From positions 1 through 39,142 of the forward strand of contig JAOARW010000016.1 in assembly GCA_025210475.1 (NCBI GenBank): a stretch of 39,142 bases of DNA, in the 5' to 3' direction. This stretch comes from Carboxylicivirga sp. GTDB lineage: Bacteria; Bacteroidota; Bacteroidia; Bacteroidales; Marinilabiliaceae. The notes below the pieces were generated by a model. The model did not search any database. It was not told the DNA's origin and saw only the letters and a list, made by a program, of their open reading frames with translations. The translations under genes and the position numbers were made by a program. Position 1 is the stretch's first letter, and each line of letters starts with the position of its first letter. Shown piece by piece: positions 25,731-38,710 of the stretch.

Positions 25731-27308
25731 TTGAATTTCACAAAATTCCTTATACAAGGCTTGGTATGCCTTGCTTTTTGTACATCGTGTACTTCGTGTT
25801 CCGATGACGATGATAACGTCTCAAAAGTTAATCGCATTGATGTATTAGTGCAAAACCCGGAGTTGCAATATCGCGGACGCTGGCAGATAGAAGGCAATAC
25901 GGCCAGTGCCAGTACAACTGGTAGTTCGGTTAAAATTGCCTTTAATGGTGTTGCTTTAAAAGCCAATTTATCTGCAGATAATATCGGCGGCGATGGTTTT
26001 AGCTATCTATATGTTATTGTAGATGGTAATGACGAACTGGAGCAACGCAAGCTTATTAAAATAGGAAATGGTATGCAGGTTTACTCAATTGTCAGTGACC
26101 TTGAAATGGGCGAACATACCGTTGAGATTGTCAAAATAAATGAATCATGGGGTATTGTTCATTTACACAACCTGGAAGTCTATGGTAGAGAAGTAACCAG
26201 CTTGCCGGCAAAAAAAGAACGTCTGATTGAGTATTATGGCGATTCCAACCCATCGGGATGGACAGCCTGGGATGATAAAGACCAGGGAGGTGATGATGCC
26301 GCCGAAGGTTACTACGCCTATCCAGGCTTTACAGCACGCTCACTAAATGCTGAGTGGGTTAATTGTGCTATTGGCGGTTATGGAGTAACTGATGGTATGG
26401 GTGATAAAGACCTGACCGATGTGTACAGTAAGGTACATTTATATACGCCAAATGCCGACAATAATGCCTGGAATTTTGAAACGAATAATTTGGGTAAAAA
26501 GCCTGATGTAGTTGTCATCAATTTGGGCGCCAACGATTACTGGAATGGAGCTACTAAAGCCGAAATAAAAGAGTCGTGGCACAGGTTTATCAGCTCGCAT
26601 TTAAGAACGGTTTATCCGCAGGCACATATCGTGTTAGCCAATTCTATTGGTTGGGCTATTGGTGAACCAGCTGATTATCATGATGAGGTTGTGGCGGAAT
26701 TGAAAGCGCAAGGAGATAATAACGTATCATGCGTGAAATTTCCATGGTTATGGGGACAAGACCATGCCGTGATTTCGGAGCATGCGGGATTTGCCAATAT
26801 TTTAAGCAGGCATATTGCTGAGCAGATGGGTTGGAACTATACGCCTGTTGAGCATTCATCATTACCGGAAGAAAAAGGTCAGTTGGGTAATGCTTCTTTC
26901 GAAAATTCAATTCAGGGCATTCGACCTGATGGATGGCGCCCGATTAATGCAGAAACCAATGCGCGTTATCAGAAAAGCAGTGAAGCCAGAGATGGAAATG
27001 CCCTAGTGCATTGTCGCGCAGAAGATGGTGTGCATCAATCCATACTAGCCAGTGAAGGAGATGCATATAAACTAAGTGTTTGGGCCAAAGGTAGCGGTAA
27101 AGGAATATTGAATTATCGCTTCCGTGATCAGGGGCAAAATGTGATTGCTGAAAGAGCTGTGGAACTGGATATGACATCCGAATGGCAGCAGCTTGAATTG
27201 ACCAGCGATGCTGCTCCGGCCAATACCTGGCAGATTGATGTGGTAGTGAAAGCGGACAAAGAGTCAAGTGTTGATTTTGATTTGATGGAAATTAGTATCG
27301 TCAATTAA
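25731..27308 (+). CDS. CE2-like SGNH acetylesterase lipoprotein with C-terminal carbohydrate-binding-like domain
   Basis: 525 residues. No in-frame ATG lies near the signal sequence, so translation must start at a TTG (25731). The signal ends in a cysteine-rich stretch (LAFCTSCTSC, candidates Cys17/20/23) followed by SDDDDN. An N-terminal beta-sandwich (about 35-160: GRWQIEGNTASASTTGSSVKIAF) precedes an SGNH esterase domain with YYGDSNPSGW (Ser172), VINLGANDYWNG and the end block WGQDHAVISEHAGF (Asp344-His345). This jelly-roll plus SGNH order is that of CE2 deacetylases. Residues of about 385-525 resemble a CBM4/9-type sandwich (LGNASFENS.....PDGWRP). It probably removes acetyl groups from the target glycan at the cell surface. 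Third gene of the susC operon. Confidence 0.8.
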   Translation: MNFTKFLIQGLVCLAFCTSCTSCSDDDDNVSKVNRIDVLVQNPELQYRGRWQIEGNTASASTTGSSVKIAFNGVALKANLSADNIGGDGFSYLYVIVDGNDELEQRKLIKIGNGMQVYSIVSDLEMGEHTVEIVKINESWGIVHLHNLEVYGREVTSLPAKKERLIEYYGDSNPSGWTAWDDKDQGGDDAAEGYYAYPGFTARSLNAEWVNCAIGGYGVTDGMGDKDLTDVYSKVHLYTPNADNNAWNFETNNLGKKPDVVVINLGANDYWNGATKAEIKESWHRFISSHLRTVYPQAHIVLANSIGWAIGEPADYHDEVVAELKAQGDNNVSCVKFPWLWGQDHAVISEHAGFANILSRHIAEQMGWNYTPVEHSSLPEEKGQLGNASFENSIQGIRPDGWRPINAETNARYQKSSEARDGNALVHCRAEDGVHQSILASEGDAYKLSVWAKGSGKGILNYRFRDQGQNVIAERAVELDMTSEWQQLELTSDAAPANTWQIDVVVKADKESSVDFDLMEISIVN

Positions 27309-27318
27309 TAAGCGCAAA

Positions 27319-28188
27319 ATGATACGAATTATATTGATGTGTGTAGCCCTGACAGGCTTATTATCTGTCGCACAGGCTCAGGACGTGAAACAATTGTGGA
27401 CTGATGGTGCTATGCCTTATGCGAAAGCCAATAAGCTGGTGGAAGAAACTCAAATGCTGTGGGGTACACCCTGTGTGTTGAATGTGACCAAACCAGAGTT
27501 ATATGTTTATCCGGCTAAAGGTGTCAACAGTGGCAAAGCGGTCATTATACTGCCCGGAGGTGGTTATGAGGTAGAAGCCATCCAGCACGAAGGACATGAT
27601 GTGGCCAAGGCCTTATCAGATAAGGGCATTACTGGTGCAGTGCTCAAATATCGTTTGCCATTGGCCGAAGCATCAGACCAACCACATTTGCTGCCCATAA
27701 CAGACGTGCAGCGGGCCTTTGAATTAATGCGACAGGCCGCACATCAATATGGTTTTAACACTGATGAAGTTGGGGTTATGGGTTTTTCGGCAGGTGCACA
27801 TTTAGCGGCATTTGCCTGTTCAAAGCCAACACACCAGCCCGATTTTTCCTTGATTGTTTATGGATGCCCGCGCTTAACAAAAGAGAATGTTGAATGGCTG
27901 GAGAGTAAATTGTTTCATCGGAAAATGACTAAAGAGGAATACGATGAATTTAATATTCTCCAAAGTATTAATGCTGATACACCTCCCGCTTTTTTGGTGC
28001 ATGCCTTAGACGATAAGGTCTGTTACTATGAAGAAACGACAGTATATGCCGAAGCTCTTCATCAGCATAAAGTGCCATTTGAGTTGCATACCTTTCCTAC
28101 AGGGGGCCACGGCTTTGGTTTGGGCGATGAAAAAAATGGAACAAACCAATGGATAGGATTAGCTATTAGCTGGATTAAAAGGTTGTAA
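27319..28188 (+). CDS. Secreted alpha/beta-hydrolase esterase (acetylxylan-esterase-like)
   Basis: 289 residues. The signal peptide ends at VAQAQ (about 21). The alpha/beta-hydrolase core shows VIILPGGGYEVEAIQHEGHDVA (oxyanion HGGG-type region), VGVMGFSAGAHLAA (GxSxG, Ser157), FLVHALDDKVCYY (Asp231/232) and PTGGHGFGLG (His264). This set fits the BD-FAE or xylanase-B-associated esterase group common in polysaccharide loci. Such enzymes remove acetyl or feruloyl groups from oligosaccharides. The signal is ordinary (no lipobox), so it is probably periplasmic and finishes deacetylation after import. It begins 10 bases after the CE2-like gene, in the same operon. Confidence 0.85.
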   Translation: MIRIILMCVALTGLLSVAQAQDVKQLWTDGAMPYAKANKLVEETQMLWGTPCVLNVTKPELYVYPAKGVNSGKAVIILPGGGYEVEAIQHEGHDVAKALSDKGITGAVLKYRLPLAEASDQPHLLPITDVQRAFELMRQAAHQYGFNTDEVGVMGFSAGAHLAAFACSKPTHQPDFSLIVYGCPRLTKENVEWLESKLFHRKMTKEEYDEFNILQSINADTPPAFLVHALDDKVCYYEETTVYAEALHQHKVPFELHTFPTGGHGFGLGDEKNGTNQWIGLAISWIKRL

Positions 28189-31433
<3,245 letters not shown>

Positions 31434-31454
31434 TGCCGGCCGAAAAAGAATTTT

Positions 31455-33038
31455 ATGAAGCGAAAAACAATGATTTTAAATATATTTTTAGCCTTGGCTA
31501 TGGCTTTTCCATCCTGTCAAAAGGATGATGATAAGACACCTGACAATGACTCAGCCCTTAAGTTGACTATTCAGGCTGATGCAACCCAGCAAACCATTCA
31601 TGGTTTTGGCGCCTCCGATGCCTGGAGTTGTCAGTTCGTCGGTAAGAATTGGCCTGAAAGTAAGAAACAGCAAATGGCCGATTGGTTGTTTAGCACTGAA
31701 AAAGACGATGCCGGAAATCCCAATGGTATTGGTTTAAATACCTGGCGTTTTAATATTGGTGGAGGCAGTGCCGAGCAGGGTGCTGACAGCGAGATTAATG
31801 ACGAATGGCGTCGGGCCGAGTCCTTTATGAGTAGCAAAGGTGTTTATAACTGGGATAAGCAGCAGGGGCAACGCTGGTTCTTAAGAGCCGCAAGGCAACG
31901 GGGAGTTACACAGTTTATCGGATTTGTTAATAGTCCACCTGTGAGCCTCACCAAAAACGGTAAAGCGTATTCATCCGATGGGAACCATTATAATTTACCA
32001 GAAGAGAACTATTCTGTGTTTGCCGATTATCTGGCCGATGTAGCATTAACACTCATTGAACAGGATGGTATTAGCTTTGAATATATTAGTCCGTTTAATG
32101 AGCCACAATGGGATTGGACCAATAAAGGGCAGGAGGGTACGCCTGCTCAAAACGAAGAGTTGGCAGCAGCAACAAGAGTTATCAATAGCGCTTTTGAACA
32201 AAAGAATGTAGAGGCTTTGATTGAGATACCTGAATCGGCCCAGCTCAACTTTATGTACGAGAATGGAGGCAAACCCGGTCGGGGCAGGCAGGTCTACAGC
32301 TTTTTTGACCCATCATCGCCCGATTTTCTTGGTAATTTGTCGCATGTGGCTCCTAAAGTAGCGGCACACAGTTATTATACAACATGGCCTACCGATAATT
32401 TGGCATCTACCAGGCGTCAGGTTAACGAAGCTGTTAAAGCCAGTCCGAAACCTGTTGAATTCTGGATGAGTGAATACTGTGTATTGGAAGATAATGAGGA
32501 GATAAAAGGAAGCGGACGTGACTTAGGTATGAACACCGCTTTGTATATTTCGCGCGTTATATTTGCCGATTTGGCCATAGGCAACGCTTCGTCGTGGCAA
32601 TGGTGGCTGGCCATTAGCCCCTACGATTACAAAGATGGTTTGGTTTATATCGACCAGAACAAAAATGACGGAGCTTTTTACGACTCTAAATCATTATGGG
32701 CCCTAGGTAACTATTCCCGCTTTATCAAAGAAGGTATGCAACGTGTGTTGGTGACCAGAAGTGATATTCAAACCGATGAACAATCATTGAATGGAATTAT
32801 GACCTGTGCCTTTGCTTCAGAGGATAAACAAGAGGTGACGATGGTTATCACCAATTACTTAAGTTCAGAGGTGCCGGTTCAGTTAAGTCTGGATGGGGCA
32901 TCAGTGAGCGGGCCCTTAAAAGTATACCTGACCGATGGTAAAAGCAATAATAACCTGGCCTATCAGGAAGATATTGCTGCAGGTGAGCAAATAACTATTC
33001 CACCGCGCAGCGTGGTGACCATTACGAATGTAGAATAG
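31455..33038 (+). CDS. GH30-family endo-glycosidase lipoprotein, possibly beta-1,6-galactanase-like
   Basis: 527 residues. The signal ends in AFPSC (lipobox Cys21) followed by QKDDDK, suggesting surface anchoring. The start could also be Met6 (31470). The catalytic barrel begins TIHGFGASDAWSCQF, continues WRFNIGGGS and GFVNSPPVSLTKNGK, and carries acid/base Glu216 in SPFNEPQWDW and nucleophile Glu340 in WMSEYC. A C-terminal beta-sandwich (VTMVITNYLSSEVPVQLSL and IPPRSVVTI) matches the GH30 side domain. GFGASDAW at the barrel start recalls the endo-beta-1,6-galactanase subfamily more than glucuronoxylanases, but this is from memory. As the only surface endo-acting enzyme in the locus it should make the oligosaccharides imported by SusC/D. 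It starts 21 bases after GH2. Confidence 0.8.
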   Translation: MKRKTMILNIFLALAMAFPSCQKDDDKTPDNDSALKLTIQADATQQTIHGFGASDAWSCQFVGKNWPESKKQQMADWLFSTEKDDAGNPNGIGLNTWRFNIGGGSAEQGADSEINDEWRRAESFMSSKGVYNWDKQQGQRWFLRAARQRGVTQFIGFVNSPPVSLTKNGKAYSSDGNHYNLPEENYSVFADYLADVALTLIEQDGISFEYISPFNEPQWDWTNKGQEGTPAQNEELAAATRVINSAFEQKNVEALIEIPESAQLNFMYENGGKPGRGRQVYSFFDPSSPDFLGNLSHVAPKVAAHSYYTTWPTDNLASTRRQVNEAVKASPKPVEFWMSEYCVLEDNEEIKGSGRDLGMNTALYISRVIFADLAIGNASSWQWWLAISPYDYKDGLVYIDQNKNDGAFYDSKSLWALGNYSRFIKEGMQRVLVTRSDIQTDEQSLNGIMTCAFASEDKQEVTMVITNYLSSEVPVQLSLDGASVSGPLKVYLTDGKSNNNLAYQEDIAAGEQITIPPRSVVTITNVE

Positions 33039-33059
33039 TTTTACAATTATGATTTTAGT

Positions 33060-33097
33060 AAGCGGGAGGTCACTAGTTTGAGTTCCCGTTTATTTTT
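33060..33097 (+). terminator. Terminator of the susC operon
   Basis: AAGCGGGA (33060-33067) pairs with TCCCGTTT (33084-33091) with one G-U pair. The 16-base loop is followed by TTTATTTTTAAA. It lies 22 bases after the GH30 stop. Confidence 0.75.
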
Positions 33098-33401
33098 AAA
33101 GTAATTGTAATTGTTAACTCCATCTAGTAATGGAAGTGCTAAAAAGTTACATAATTAAAACTAAGGAGACTTTATAAAGGCTTCGTTATAGTTAGCTATC
33201 ATCATTTTCTTTAGGGAAAGATTTAATTAGCATAAGTAGATAATACTCTACCTGCTCTGAATTTCTTTATAAATTTATGGTTACAACCTGAACCTTCAAG
33301 TACAGAAAGTATACCCAACCAGTAAATGGAAACTTCCTTTATAGCAAGGATTTATTTTTTTTTTCATAAAAGCTAACAGCTTATTCTATGTCTATTTATA
33401 C
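33098..33401. other. Gene-free AT-rich interval before the IS4-family element
   Basis: About 300 AT-rich bases with no supported coding sequence and no hairpin of note. It ends at the left copy of the 9-bp target duplication of the insertion sequence. Confidence 0.4.
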
Positions 33402-33410
33402 AGGTGATTA

Positions 33411-34720
33411 CATTAGTGGGCACTTAAAACCCGCTGATTATTAGTTGTTTATTTTTAAGTTCTTTGACATTTTTGTAATCGCATTTCGTAAGCACCTCTC
33501 TTACAGGAGTTTTATCTAGTAGAGATATGCTAAGAATTTGTAGAATTTCGTAGATTGAGCGGTTGACTTTCAGTCTGTTACCAATTGTGGCAACAAGGCA
33601 GTATGCGATGATTGCACAATACATCTGGGTTTTTACAGCATTAAGAGACGTTCCCCAAAAGGATTTAATCTTGAGATGCTGTTTCATCCACTTGAAAAAT
33701 AGCTCTACCTCCCAACGCTTTTTATACAGATAAGCTATATCAGTAGGTTTAAGTTCCACGTTGTTAGTAAGGAAGATTAGTTCTTTATCCACTTCACAAT
33801 CATAGTACTTTACTCTCCGAAGCTTTTCTGGATAATCCCTACTTGGGTAGTAAGATTCAAGCTTGCCGATTTGATCATATTTCACCCCAGTTGCTTTATC
33901 AACAGAGTTGGAATACATTCGGTTAAATCGCATATTATCTTTTGCCCTTGTAACAAAGAAAGCTCGCTGCATGTGAAGATGATACAACCTCTTATAATCG
34001 ATATAAGCTTTATCTATCACGTAAAAGCTTCCTGGCTCATATGAGATCAAATCAAGGGCATTGACATCATGCATTTTGGCATTTGAGATATACAGGAACG
34101 TTGGAATTGATGTTTTTACATCAAACAAAGTGTGCAGTTTAATGCCTCCTTTTGTTCTCCTAAACTCAGCCCACCAAAATACACTGAGACAAAGATCGAT
34201 TGTTGATGAATCAAACGCATAAACATGGCCTTCAACATTGATCTCAAAGTCTGACATATAGCAGTTTACGTGCTTCTTCAATGAGGGTATATGCAAATTC
34301 TTCAAAGATTTTATAACTACGCTTCTCATTGGCTTTACCAAGGTTTCTCCGAGTTACAGTTGAACCAAATCCGAGATGATATTATTTGGATTTATGAGCT
34401 TCAAGGCTGAGAAGTAAATCTCTCATACTATCTCTTGAGGTAAGCTGCCCAAATACCATACATAGCATTTGATTCCAACAGGTGAATGATCTTACATACT
34501 TATTCCCATTGTGTTTGTTGACAATTCGGTCAAACATTCGTCTAGGTAAAAAATCTGTAAGTTGAGCGAAGATATATTTGCCTTGGTTCATGGATAATTG
34601 CTTGTTTACATGCAAAATATCCATAATTCAATTCAAATCGTCACGATGTCAAAAATCGCTACAAGTACGACTAACAAAGAATTTCAAAGAACGTTTATTA
34701 ATTTTTAATACCCACTAGTG
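33411..34720 (-). mobile_element. IS4-family insertion sequence, 1310 bp, with 9-bp target duplication
   Basis: The ends are imperfect inverted repeats. The left begins CATTAGTGGGCACTTAAAA (33411-33429). The right, read inward on the minus strand, begins CACTAGTGGGTATTAAAAA (34720 down to 34702). 15 of 19 positions agree. Immediately outside, AGGTGATTA occurs at both 33402-33410 and 34721-34729, a perfect 9-bp target duplication. The single transposase gene on the minus strand is broken (see next entry), so the copy is probably immobile unless helped in trans. Confidence 0.85.
33424..34624 (-). pseudogene. IS4-family transposase with N-terminal DUF4372, broken by a stop and a frameshift
   Basis: The first frame (34624 to 34382) reads the DUF4372-type N terminus: GKYIFAQLTDFLPRRMFDRIV, then LCMVFGQLTSRDSMRDLL. 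It meets TAA at 34382-34384, yet the same frame continues with conserved YHLGFGSTVTRRNLGKANEKR and FEEFAYTLIEEARK. The frame then shifts near 34255-34275 and goes on as DFEINVEGHVYAFDSSTIDLCLSVFWWAEF to the stop at 33424. Catalytic residues remain visible: Asp in AFDSST, Asp in YVIDKAY, and the YREK signature Y-x2-R-x3-E-x6-K in YKKRWEVELFFKWMK. Two separate lesions argue for decay and against programmed frameshifting. Restored length would be about 400 residues, normal for the family. Confidence 0.85.
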
Positions 34721-34763
34721 AGGTGATTAATGAAATAATAGATTGTATTTAGATTTTAATAGC

Positions 34764-34808
34764 CACGGCAAACGCATTTAAGATAATTTCTTAAATGCGT
34801 TTGCCGTG
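34764..34808. repeat. Perfect 20-bp inverted repeat (hairpin with 5-base loop)
   Basis: The arms 34764-34783 and 34789-34808 are fully complementary over 20 bp, including CACGGCAAACGCATTTAAG and its complement, around the loop TAATT. No T-tract follows. It sits 35 bases right of the IS4 target duplication and directly at the 5' limit of the S9 fusion pseudogene. Origin and function unknown. Confidence 0.85.
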
Positions 34809-34809
34809 A

Positions 34810-37701
34810 GTTGATACCTACGAACGACAAAAAAATAAAATCAATTACCACTATCATCGTGAATATAGAAATGTGCCCATATTCGGCAATTTATATGATT
34901 TCTTTGACGTTCACACGGCCGAAGGTGACCGGGTTGAGATAATTGAATCGCGCGTGAGTATGGATTATAGTAATTCACTGTCTCCCAAATACGATGTGGG
35001 TGGGCCCTTATCAGCTCTGGGATCGGATAAAGTAAAGCTGCGCACCGATTTCCTGAACCAATAAAAATACAAGTACTATCGCTATAAATATGAAGGCATT
35101 ATCACTTACAGCAACCGCGATGTATACCATATTAGCTTTCGACACCGAAGAATTCAATTTCGCTTACGAGGGAAAGATTACCGCAAAAAGAGTACGCGAT
35201 ACAGATTAAAAAATGCACAAATGGAGGGTAATATCTATATCGATACCAAATCAATGGCATTTGTGCGAATCGCCTACAAAGTGGAGGATAAAGGTGAGGT
35301 TTATACCATAAACATGCTCGATTATCAAATGATTGGTAACAAATGGTACCTGCGTACAATCGATAAAGAGTTTAGTACCCTACTACGATCCCCAAGAACC
35401 AGTCAGCCTTTTGACCTGTATCAGGTGCACAAGCAACTAATTGTTAATAGTACCGATACGCTTTGCTGCCGCCCATTGCAGTCCAACAAAACAATTCCTA
35501 ACACTGAACATTATAGCCTTTACCTTGGAACTCACTCATACAATCCCGACTTTTGGAGCCATTACCAAAACATACCCATAACTGCAGAAGAGAAGAAAAT
35601 AATAGCCGATATATGCAAAGACAAACCCCGGGAAGAACAATTCCGCCTCGCTCAACGCTACGATTCAACGCGCACTTTACCCATGGCAGCCGAAATTCAA
35701 TATACCGACACGCTCTATGGCCATCTTAAAGACGATCCGTATCACTGGATGTGTCATAAAGGCAGTGATAGTGTGGTGGATTACCTGGTGCAGCAAAACC
35801 TATTCGCAAACAACTATGCCTATCTGTTTAAGAAAACATCTATCAAATTCGGACAACAACTGGATCAATGGGAGCAGTCCGGTGACTCATCATGGAAGCT
35901 GGAAAAGGGGGCGTATTTCTATCAGGAGAAATACACGGCCATGGATGATTACCCTTGTATCTATAAGCAATCCATCCACGAGCCAGACTCACTGAAGCTG
36001 ATTGCCGATATTAACCAACTGTCTAAAAACTACGAAACGCTATATTTCGATAGTTTTGAGCCATCCCCTTCCGGTAACAAACTGGCCGTGTCCATCGACA
36101 CCACCGGTTCCGAAAAATCACAGATATTATTTAAAGATCTTCGCCTTAATACCTGGATGAGCGACCCCATATCTAATGCCTATTTTGTTGGATGGAGTAC
36201 GGACGAATCAACGGTTTATTACATCAAGATAACCAATACCCTTTCGCTTAATCACATCTATTCTCACCGCTTAGGAACCGCAGCGGATAAAGACCTGTTG
36301 ATTTATCATGAGAAACGCAATAACTATGACTTATCCGCCAGTGTCTCCAGAAACAATAAATACCTCTTCATAAATACAATCGGGTATACCAACGCGGCAT
36401 TGCAAATACTCAACCTGGAGACGGGCGATATTCGTAAAGTCATCCCGTTAAAAGATAATCTACTCATAGGCTCACAATACATCATTAACGACACCTTGTA
36501 TGTGCATGTTGAGGATGAATGTCAAAACGCTATCCTTTCAATGCCATTGCAGGGGAATGAATTAAATACAGATACACTCTACCAGAGTCACAATAACTAC
36601 ATCGATGATTTTTACCTTAAAAACCATCAGCTGATAACGATTGAAGCATATGACGGGCATTACCACCTCAAGCACACCAACCTGCTCAAAAAACAAACAA
36701 AGCTAATCGCTAATGGAACAAATGCCAACAGCTATTACATGACGTCCATTGATTCAACGGGCAGGCTCTTGACTTATTATAGCCATAATCCGGTAGACGG
36801 AACCGAAAAATACACCTATGACTTACAGAAAGATCGAGTGAAAGATGTAAAAAATACGCAAACACCCAAAACATACCGTGCCAACAATTATTGTGTTCAA
36901 ACCATTTATGCCACCGCTGATGATGGACAACAAATTCCAATAACGCTTTATGGAAGAAAAAGCACTTTTAATGCCGTGAGAAAAGACAACCAAACGGTTC
37001 CTTTATTAATGGAGGCCTATGGTTGCTATGGTATCGTCAACATGCCCAAAAGAAATCCGGTGAAAGTCGCGCTGGCTGACAAAGGATGGTTAATCGCCAC
37101 TGCCCATGTCCGGGGTAGTCGTATTAAAGGTTGCACTTGGTTTGTCGATGGCAATATGCAACAGAAACACAATACCTATCGTGATGCCGTAGCATGTGGT
37201 GAAGCACTTATAAAACAAGGGTACACTTCATCATCTCAAATGGCCTTTCATGGTTATAGTGCAGGCGGCGTCATTGGCGGATACCTAATTAATCGGCGTC
37301 CGGAACTCTTTAGGGTTGTATTAATGGATGTGCCCGTTACCGATGTGCTGCAGAACGTATCTGACAAATCCGTACTAGGTTTAGGTCATAGAGATATCTA
37401 TGGAGATCCTAATAACGCGGCCATATATGAAGACATTGTTGACTACTCACCTATGGAAACCATATCACCCCAAAGTTACCCTTCGGTTTTAATAACCTGT
37501 GGTTACAACGACTATAAAGTAGAATATTGGCAACCTGCTAAGTATGTAGCCTATTTACAGAAGTATAACAAGGGTAATAATCCAGTTCTTCTGAAAACCT
37601 ATTTAAATGCAGGGCACGGCTTACCGCCAGGCAGAAGTAAGGCCAAATACGAGCAGGCCTTTCAAATGGGCTTTCTATTGCATGAGATAGCTTCAAAGTA
37701 A
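34810..37701 (+). pseudogene. 5'-truncated CarboxypepD_reg-type surface protein fused to an S9 prolyl oligopeptidase
   Basis: One frame is open from 34810 to 37701 except for TAA at 35062-35064. The first ~240 codons resemble the middle of CarboxypepD_reg-like outer-membrane proteins: YREY-like start, GGPLSALGSDKVK, YEGIITYSNRDVYHISF, GNIYIDTKSMAFVRIAY and NPDFWSHYQNIPIT. The signal peptide and first domain are missing. After that, the 826-residue stretch from ATG 35221 contains a complete S9A oligopeptidase-B-like enzyme: DDPYHWM, a beta-propeller, then HGYSAGGVIGGYL (Ser680), CGYNDYKVEYWQPAKY (Asp764) and NAGHGLPPGR (His799). The triad is intact. Without a signal peptide, any product made from 35221 would be cytosolic. 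Either the gene is decaying, or the peptidase part survives as a shorter gene. Confidence 0.7.
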
Positions 37702-37720
37702 GAATACAAAAAAGTAAACT

Positions 37721-37754
37721 ACCTTTCAAATCTAATACAAGAGATGTGAAAGGT
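37721..37754. repeat. 8-bp inverted repeat after the S9 gene
   Basis: ACCTTTCA (37721-37728) and TGAAAGGT (37747-37754) are perfectly complementary around 18 bases, 20 bases after the stop. No T-tract follows, so it is a weak terminator at best. Confidence 0.4.
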
Positions 37755-37951
37755 GGGTTGTAAGAATAATGTTATGTAACTTATTTTTGTAGTAAAAAAA
37801 TTATAATAAATAATAGTTTAAAGTTTTGAACAAATTTGGCACAATTAAACTTTTTTCAGGAATTCTTTGTTAATCGCACTTTAAAAGGTTTTAGGCCATT
37901 GTACCAATGACAAAACATATTTGATATTTATAATGTATACAATCAAAATGA

Positions 37952-38707
37952 CTAAACAAGTTGTGTAAACCAACTCTTAAACTCAGCCGACTTATTTTTA
38001 CTTACAAAGATCTTTTCAGGGGTCTTAATTTTTAGTTGCACCTGTAGACGGTTATCATAACGGATCAGCATTTCTTCAATACTATCGCGAGACAGAATGT
38101 ATTGTTTATTGGCCCTGATAAAGTCTTTTGGGTTAAGGTCATGAAGAATCTGTTCCAAAGTTTTTGAATAGGGGTAGTGCAGGCCATTATTCAAATAGAT
38201 CTCAGTTATCTTATCGGTGGTGTAAAAGCAACTAACTTCACTTATGTCAATCGGAATAAGCTTATTATTATCGCGAACTAGCATCTTTCCAATGTAGGTA
38301 TTGGGTAGCGTAAGTTCCTGTTGATTGCTCAGGTAATTTAGTTCATCACCGGGACTTAATTTTTTAAACTTCTCAATGGCACGTGCAAGCTCTACCACCT
38401 TGATCGGCTTCAGTAAATAATCAATGCTGTTCACTTTAAACGCATCAATGGCATAATTATCATAAGCAGTGATAAAGATGATCGGTATTTCAATAGTAAG
38501 GTGCTGAAAAATGGTAAAAGCACTGCCGTCCGACAGGTGAATATCCATCATAATCAGATCAGGTTTTTCTCTGGTATTCAACCAGGTGATGGTTTGCCTG
38601 ATGCTTTCTGTATTGCCAAGAATTTCAACGGATGAATCAATGCTTTTTAATATCCCTGCAAGATTTTCATAGGCTACCGTTTCATCCTCCACGATTAGTA
38701 CTTTCAT
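37952..38707 (-). CDS. LytTR-family response regulator (LytR/AlgR type)
   Basis: 251 residues. The receiver domain (1 to about 118) has acidic pocket Glu7/Asp8, phosphoacceptor Asp55 in LIMMDIHLSDG, Thr80 in IFITAYDNYAIDAF and Lys100 in IDYLLKPI. A linker is followed by a LytTR DNA-binding domain (about 145-250: DISEVSCFYTTDKITEIYLNNG, then FIRANKQYILSRDSIEEM). All signalling residues are present, so the protein looks functional. It is encoded 3 bases after the remains of its LytS-type kinase gene, which an IS200/IS605 element has cut. It may now lack its own kinase. Target genes are unknown. Confidence 0.9.
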   Translation of the reverse strand: MKVLIVEDETVAYENLAGILKSIDSSVEILGNTESIRQTITWLNTREKPDLIMMDIHLSDGSAFTIFQHLTIEIPIIFITAYDNYAIDAFKVNSIDYLLKPIKVVELARAIEKFKKLSPGDELNYLSNQQELTLPNTYIGKMLVRDNNKLIPIDISEVSCFYTTDKITEIYLNNGLHYPYSKTLEQILHDLNPKDFIRANKQYILSRDSIEEMLIRYDNRLQVQLKIKTPEKIFVSKNKSAEFKSWFTQLV

Positions 38708-38710
38708 TAT

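Noticed and set aside
33060..33091. tRNA-like 3' end (GGTCACTAGTTTGAGT in a GC hairpin)
   Set aside because: The T-arm-like look has no matching T-stem, D-arm, anticodon arm or acceptor partner upstream. It fits an ordinary terminator after the GH30 gene.
33424..34624. Programmed frameshift transposase with two ORFs
   Set aside because: There is both an in-frame stop and a separate shift about 120 bases later, with conserved sequence between them. No slippery heptamer was seen at the shift.
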